From assembly GCA_015039365.1 (NCBI GenBank), contig WION01000114.1, forward strand, positions 62,001 through 126,000: 64,000 nucleotides of DNA, in the 5' to 3' direction. Below are positions 58,861-64,000 of the stretch, in pieces. Numbering within the stretch: position 1 is the stretch's first letter; every line of letters starts with the position of its first letter. The notes under the pieces were generated by a model, which was not told where the DNA came from, ran no database searches, and saw only the letters and a program-made list of their open reading frames with translations. The translations under genes and the position numbers were made by a program. Source of the DNA: Amanita rubescens (Eukaryota; Basidiomycota; Agaricomycetes; Agaricales; Amanitaceae).

Positions 58861-60516
58861 AGTGATTTCCTTTTTCAGTATTCAGGGTCAAATTTCCTAA
58901 AAAGGAAATGGGTGATGTAATGTGCGCTTTAGGATCCTGTGACACATTTCCAAAAATGGAAATAGTGCCCTTTGGTCTTTCCATTTTGGGAAATATCTGC
59001 TCACTGTTGGTGGTGATGAGCAGCAAGAAATTGCAATATCTCCCTCAATACTGAATATTTTTGTGGTGCTTTTTTTGGAACATATTCCTTATATGTATAT
59101 GTACCTATCCACTATGTTAGAGTGTAAAAAATGCAAGTGGTTTCTGTCAGAATGCAACATGTCTTGCTCACTGTTGTCAACAGTGAGGAGGGACAAATGA
59201 CAATATCTCCATCAATACTGATTATTTGTGTGGCGCTTTTTTTGGTATGTCCCCATTAGGCATATAGGAAGGTATTTGGCATGTCAGAATGCAAATAGTA
59301 TGTACTAATCATGCCAAGAATGAAATTGGTGTGCTCACTGTCTGCCATGATGAGCAGCTATATCTCCACCAAAACAAGATCTCCCTGTGGTGCTTTTTTG
59401 ATTTGCAATCACACGTAACAAAGATAAACATTGGCAGGGTCTCAACAGAGGATTCTTAGGCAAGATCAAGTGGAATGTCCCATTTTGCCTGACATGTCAA
59501 GTTGTCAACCACTGTTTCTGTATCATGTTCGGACTTTTATCATGAAACTGAAAATTACAAATTAATCAGCAGGGTAATGTGCTTCCAGACACCCTGAATG
59601 ACACTCTGTTATCATAACAAATCAAGATCCAAAAAAGTGCCACAGAAAGATCTTGTTTTGGTGGAGATATGGCTGCTCATTGTGGCAGACAGTGAGCACA
59701 CCAATTTTCTTTGTGGCATGATTGGTAACTATTATTTGTAGTCTGACATGCCAAATACCTTCCTATATGCCTAATGGGGACATACCAAAAAAAGCGCCAC
59801 ACAAATAATCAGTATTGATGGAGATATTGTCATTTGTCCCTCCTTACTGTTGACAACAGTGAGCAAGACATGTTGCATTCTGACAGAAACCACTTGCATT
59901 TTTTACACTCTAACATAGTGGATAGGTGCATATACATATAAGGAATATGTTCCAAAAAAAGCGCCACAAAAATATTCAGTATTGAGGGAGATACTGCAAT
60001 TTCTTGCTGCTCATCACCACCAACAGTGAGCAGATATTTCCCAAAATGGAAAGACCAAAGGGCACTATTTCCATTTTTGGAAATGCGCCACAGGATCCTA
60101 AAGCGCACATTACATCACCCATTTCCTTTTTAGGAAATTTGACCCTGAAAATCAATCAGCAAATATCTCAATGAAATTAGCACCAAACACTGTCATACAA
60201 CCACATTTAGAAAGCCACTGACCAATTAATTGACCCTGAAATTACATCATTGTTTCCTTTTTAGGAAATTTGACCCTGAATACTGAAAAAGGAAATTACT
60301 CAAATTGGCTATTTCCTAAAAAGGAAATCACTAAATCTGCTCCTTCCTAAAAAGGAAATCACTCAAATTGCCCAAAAGTTATGAAAGGATATTTCCTGGG
60401 GGCCATGGGAAGTAATGAAATGAAAGGCCCAGAAGTTATGAAAGGATGTTCCCTGGGGGATATGAAAACTACTGAAATGAAAGGCCCAAATGTTATGAAA
60501 GGATGTTCCCTGGGGG
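58594..60516. mobile_element. fold-back element with long inverted repeats
   Basis: The arm 58594-59408 and the arm about 59625-60516 are reverse complements, with scattered mismatches and a roughly 200-bp insert in the right arm (about 60150-60360). Landmarks: left GAGCAGC(T/C)ATATCTCCACC against right GGTGGAGATATGGCTGCTC; left GGAACATATTCCTTATATG against right CATATAAGGAATATGTTCC; left CCCCAGGGAACATCC against right GGATGTTCCCTGGGG. The central spacer is about 59409-59624. No coding frame is convincing. Such a structure is typical of fold-back or long-TIR non-autonomous DNA transposons. No clear target-site duplication was seen. Confidence 0.8.
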
Positions 60517-60793
60517 CTAGGCATGAGCATGGGTCACCATACCCATGGTGGGTCACGGGTATGGGTCATGATGGGTACGGGTCTGGGTCACAGTCACAGT
60601 GACCCGCAACCCACCCACAACCCACAGGCACGAGGCTCACAAATAGTAATAGTAGATCATGCGGCGCCAACATGGCCTCCGTGCAAATTATTAGGCAGCC
60701 TCACCCCGGTACCACACAATTACATAAACTGTATAGTACTAGTACCCAGCTTGAAAAACCACAAAAAATGTGTGCTTCGTCGTGATTACCTCA
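60517..60793. mobile_element. terminal region of a hAT-like element
   Basis: Starts abruptly after the fold-back end with CTAGGCATGAGCATGGGTCA. For about 110 bp it consists of short repeats of GGGTCA/GGGTAC and, at 60590-60640, their reverse complements (GTGACCCGCAACCCACCC), the kind of subterminal motif array that hAT transposases bind. It precedes a small open frame at 60794 with the look of a transposase N-terminus. Confidence 0.4.
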
Positions 60794-61174
60794 ATGGCAA
60801 ACACAACTGAAGCAACCTCTCGCTCTGGCCGCACTATCAAGCCAAGCTTCAAGCGTAAAGCTGCAGAGCTTGGCAAGAAGACGGCAAAGGCTATCAAGAA
60901 GGTTTTTAAAAAAAAGAAGTTGGGCGAAGATAGCGAATCGGACTCACACGAGCACGACAATCCACCTACCCCTTCTTCTGACACTCGCCCTGCCTCACCC
61001 GGGACTGACCCCAGCATACCAGAAGTAATCCCTATAGAATCTGATGAGGAAGAGGCTGCACAGCCAGAAGACGATGTGGCAAAGCTCAGTTAGTTTTATG
61101 ACATTCCAGTGATATAACTTTGATGACATACCTTCACAGGTCGCCTGCGATGACACTGGACTTTGCCTATATAT
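60794..61174 (+). pseudogene. hAT-type transposase N-terminus, cut off by an LTR element
   Basis: MANTTEATSRSGRTIKPSFK begins a basic region (KKTAKAIKKVFKKKKLG) followed by an acidic Ser/Pro stretch. If the intron GTTAGT...CTTCACAG (61089-61140) is removed, the frame goes to LSRLR, then a TGA, then HWTLPIY. Fungal hAT proteins often have L-x-x-x-W/HW-x-S-P-I-Y-A-F-F at this place. The reading stops at 61174, exactly where LTR-like sequence starts. The transposase body is not in the window, perhaps because it lies beyond the inserted element. Family assignment is an inference. Confidence 0.35.
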
Positions 61175-62180
61175 TGTCATATCCCATTCCAGACTCCACC
61201 CAAACTCCATGACCTCGGACCCCGATGGACTCCAGACTATACCCATGACCATTTTCCACTCATGTCACATCTCATATCAAGCCTATGCCAAAACCCCGAA
61301 AACTCCGTCACAACTCCATCACAATTGAACTCTGTGCTTGGACTCCATGCTTTCCCTGACATTCGCTAAGTTCCTTTCTACATATTTTCCATACTTGTTT
61401 CACCTCTTGTTTCATCTCGGGCATCATGGATATCATTATCCCTTCGTACCATATGCTCTACTCCACTTCCTGTTCCATATCTCCATACTTTCCTGTTCTC
61501 ATCAGAACACGGCCATAACTCCCCTTGTCAGACTACGTATATAAGGCCTCACTTGTACTCATACAGTAGTCCGAATATCGACTTGGATTGTGCCCCAACT
61601 CGTATTGACTCCCTGTCTTTCATCGTCTCAACCTCATCCAGACCGCTCGCCCTTCGGACTCCGGTCCTGGACTCTGTTACAACACGGTACGGACTCCCGC
61701 ATTATGCTTACATGACACGTCGGACATGTTCATTTCTTTATGCATACCTTATCCGTCTCACCCCTTATGCTCGATTCATACGGACTAACTCGTTCACTTC
61801 TATACCACTCCCCTTATTCCACATATGACGCCGTCCTTATACCTACATTTGTACTTACTCTTACTCACTAATTAGTACGTCTCATTGTACTCGCTAGTAT
61901 AAGTACCGCATGTATTCTAGAGTCGAACCCTAAGTTCGACTTAGCTGTTTATTGTCGTCTGGCAATATAACCGTCCTCTTAACTCATCTACCACAATCGT
62001 CCTCAGATCCTAAGTCAACGCTTTGACTTAGTATTGAACTTATAATCTTAACGTTTGACTTAAGACTTGTAATCGTGACTAGAGTTGCCGTTGCAACTTA
62101 GGTTGAGATTAACGAGTTCGTAACAATTAAGTTGAACTTATCAATAAGCCTGAACATCGATTCATTGGCATTTGATAACA
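61175..62180 (+). mobile_element. probable 5' LTR of a Ty3/gypsy-type retrotransposon
   Basis: Begins TGTCAT and ends GATAACA, that is TGTNA...TNACA as in gypsy LTRs, about 1,006 bp. It contains a TATA box (61538-61545) near its middle and lies upstream of a gag-like frame in the same direction. The right LTR is outside the window, so neither ends nor length can be checked by comparison. Confidence 0.5.
61538..61545 (+). promoter_or_regulatory. TATA box of the LTR promoter
   Basis: TATATAAG, followed about 25-30 bases downstream by a likely start region (CTTGTACTCATACAG). Its position within the LTR fits the U3/R border. Confidence 0.5.
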
Positions 62181-62216
62181 CACACTTCGACGAACTTCCG
62201 GAAAGCCAGCCCGTAG

Positions 62217-63959
62217 GTTACTGGCCACGTTGTCAAAACGGATTGGAGAGCTCCACCAAATAGAGCTACACGAGATCGTAAAGGGAACTACGTTCTTGAC
62301 GGATACTACGTCAGACTAAACGGTGCAACTCGAACCTGGGAAGATACAGGAGGAAATCCAGTTAAAGAACAAGAATTCTGGATACCACAAAAAGAAACTA
62401 GACCTCCAAACGAATCATATTATCACTTCACAGATTTATATCTTCAGGAACAACACATCAGATTCGATCACCTCACAGAACGTTGGATAGCATCCGAAAC
62501 ACAAGAATTCGTCCCTAACGAATACTTCAACACCCCTGTTTGGATACAAGGGACTGTTGACGCTCTACCAGAAAACCTAAGACCAGGATATCTCCATTCT
62601 AAACCGACAACTAGGAAAGGCAAAAAGAAAGCAAAATTTGGCCTAAACGATAGTGAATCCGAGAAAGAGGGAGATACAGATCAAAAACCCGATCTATCCC
62701 TTAGTTTTCTCAGTGACCTTTCAGTTGGAACGACACCAACACCTACCCAACAACCGACCAATCCCGAACCAGGTCCTTCGAACCCTAAAGAACAAAAAGA
62801 TGAAGAAGACCCGTTTGACCCTGACAGAATCAAAGTAGACGAACCTAAACCCGACCCAATTCCACCACGCCAAGATCCATCACCCCCACCATCACCAAGA
62901 ATGTCTGGAGGAACCACAGACCCTACACCCAACCCACGAACCCCTAGTCTCATCGGAGATCTTCCTGAATTCAAAGGAAAGCGAAAGGATGCCAACACGT
63001 TCATAGAAGATATCGAAATCTTCTTTGATATGAACCCTGAACGGATGAACACAGACCGTTTAAAGATCCTTGCCGCCCTGAATAAGATCTCAGATGGAGC
63101 TAGACAATGGAAAAAGAATAAATTAACGGAATTACGAAAATCACGTGCTACTGTTGAAGAAGGCGTTACAAGACCCGCTTTATTCGATAATTGGGATGCA
63201 TTTAAACTGTCATTCTTGACAGATTGGGGAGAAGTTGATCCAAGTGGAAACGCATACACAAAGATTCTCAATCTACAGAACAGATCGTCTATGAAAGGAA
63301 AGAAACAGATGACCTTACCAAACTATGTAAATCAGTTCAAGGAACAGATTACGAAAGCCGGAATCGAAGGAGAAGCAGCATTCCATATGTTCGGAAAAGG
63401 ACTTACAGCACCAGAGTTCGAAAAAGCAATGCTCATGAATCCAAAAACGTTGCAAGACTGGTACGACATTGCTATCAAACTCGACAACATCCGAACCCAT
63501 TCATACGCCTATTCACCTCGATCTGGAAACGGTCATTCATCATCCTCTCACAACGACGAATCATGGGCAATGCAGATCGATCACAAATATCTAGAACAAG
63601 ACGAAGATCCAGAATTAGAACTTGTGATCAGATCTATGTCCAAAGAAGAAAGAGAACGCTACATCAGAGACGGTTTATGTTTTATCTGCGGAATTAAGGG
63701 ACACATGTCAGGGCAATGCCCGAAGAAGAAAAGAAACAAAGGGAAAAGTCGATTTAAAGGAGGAAAGAAAAGAGGATTCACGCCCAAACGTCACATTCGA
63801 GCCACATCAAATGATGGTGACGGAAACTGGGAAGAAGAAGAAGTCCGAGAGTCTAAACCAAATTACACCAAGAACATCCGAGCGCTGATGAAAGGGATGT
63901 CAACCGACGAAAAGAACGATCTATTACTATCTCTTGCCGACGATAACGAGGATTTTTAA
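62217..63959 (+). CDS. retrotransposon Gag polyprotein (Ty3/gypsy-type)
   Basis: Structural capsid and nucleocapsid protein. The first ATG (62901) opens MSGGTTDPTP; from there 352 codons include a retrotransposon-gag capsid domain (LPEFKGKRKDANTFIEDIEI, ALNKISDGARQW, FKLSFLTDWGEVD, NYVNQFKEQITKAG, FEKAMLMNPKTLQDWYDIA) and one zinc knuckle CFICGIKGHMSGQC (C-x2-C-x4-H-x4-C, residues 260-273 from that ATG), then a basic stretch and an acidic tail with SLADDNEDF. The same frame is open for 228 codons upstream, back to a TAG at 62214, with coding-like content but no ATG. Stop TAA at 63957; pol should follow beyond the window. The element looks intact so far. Confidence 0.85.
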   Translation, partial: VTGHVVKTDWRAPPNRATRDRKGNYVLDGYYVRLNGATRTWEDTGGNPVKEQEFWIPQKETRPPNESYYHFTDLYLQEQHIRFDHLTERWIASETQEFVPNEYFNTPVWIQGTVDALPENLRPGYLHSKPTTRKGKKKAKFGLNDSESEKEGDTDQKPDLSLSFLSDLSVGTTPTPTQQPTNPEPGPSNPKEQKDEEDPFDPDRIKVDEPKPDPIPPRQDPSPPPSPRMSGGTTDPTPNPRTPSLIGDLPEFKGKRKDANTFIEDIEIFFDMNPERMNTDRLKILAALNKISDGARQWKKNKLTELRKSRATVEEGVTRPALFDNWDAFKLSFLTDWGEVDPSGNAYTKILNLQNRSSMKGKKQMTLPNYVNQFKEQITKAGIEGEAAFHMFGKGLTAPEFEKAMLMNPKTLQDWYDIAIKLDNIRTHSYAYSPRSGNGHSSSSHNDESWAMQIDHKYLEQDEDPELELVIRSMSKEERERYIRDGLCFICGIKGHMSGQCPKKKRNKGKSRFKGGKKRGFTPKRHIRATSNDGDGNWEEEEVRESKPNYTKNIRALMKGMSTDEKNDLLLSLADDNEDF

Positions 63960-64000
63960 CAGTGGGACTCATGACAGTGGATGAAGTTCCAGAAGTATCA

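Overview
The window is nuclear DNA of a filamentous fungus, most likely an agaricomycete basidiomycete. The genes are split by many short introns of about 45-60 nt with GT(A/G)NG...(C/T)AG ends, they are tightly packed on both strands, and the set is eukaryotic (APC1, eIF5A, IMP dehydrogenase, TFIID-type histone fold, PAK-type kinase, Def1-like factor, mitochondrial AsnRS). No rRNA, tRNA, CRISPR array or bacterial-style operon was seen.

Layout. 1-9 kb: a 14-TM-type MFS transporter (-) and an SF1 helicase of the IGHMBP2/Upf1 group (+). 9-24.8 kb: a RanBP2-type zinc-finger RNA-binding protein, the APC/C scaffold Apc1, a class I DAHP synthase (-), a PIH1-domain R2TP protein and a two-LIM protein (-). 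25-33 kb: eIF5A, a WrbA-type quinone reductase, a secreted GMC oxidoreductase, a TAF8-like subunit (-) and, back to back with it, a badly frame-broken SRAP/HMCES gene. 33-42 kb: a small unknown gene with an 8-bp duplication, IMP dehydrogenase (-), a Def1-like CUE protein (-), a small Cys-rich GPI-type protein (-) and a SAP-domain membrane protein. 42-57 kb: a VHS-GAT protein, a long-chain acyl-CoA synthetase (-), a scrambled block of partial gene copies, mitochondrial AsnRS (-) and a CRIB-kinase. 57-64 kb is transposon land: a 1.9-kb fold-back element, the 5' part of an apparent hAT element, and a Ty3/gypsy-type LTR element that seems to have inserted into it and runs off the window.

The genes are unrelated housekeeping and accessory functions, not a cluster. 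The most unusual things are: (i) two separate 4-nt micro-exons (DAHP synthase, GMC oxidoreductase) and a 23-nt exon (kinase), each needed to rebuild a conserved motif; (ii) three GC-AG introns inside conserved or signal-peptide-bearing genes; (iii) a series of frame breaks in otherwise well-conserved genes, all explained by extra bases and none by missing bases, which suggests insertion-type assembly errors, together with short tandem duplications of 22 and 8 bp; (iv) a rearranged block at 49.1-51.0 kb joining inverted and direct pieces of two genes that both lie within 8 kb of it; (v) nested transposons at the right end. No convincing new biosynthetic or defence system was found.
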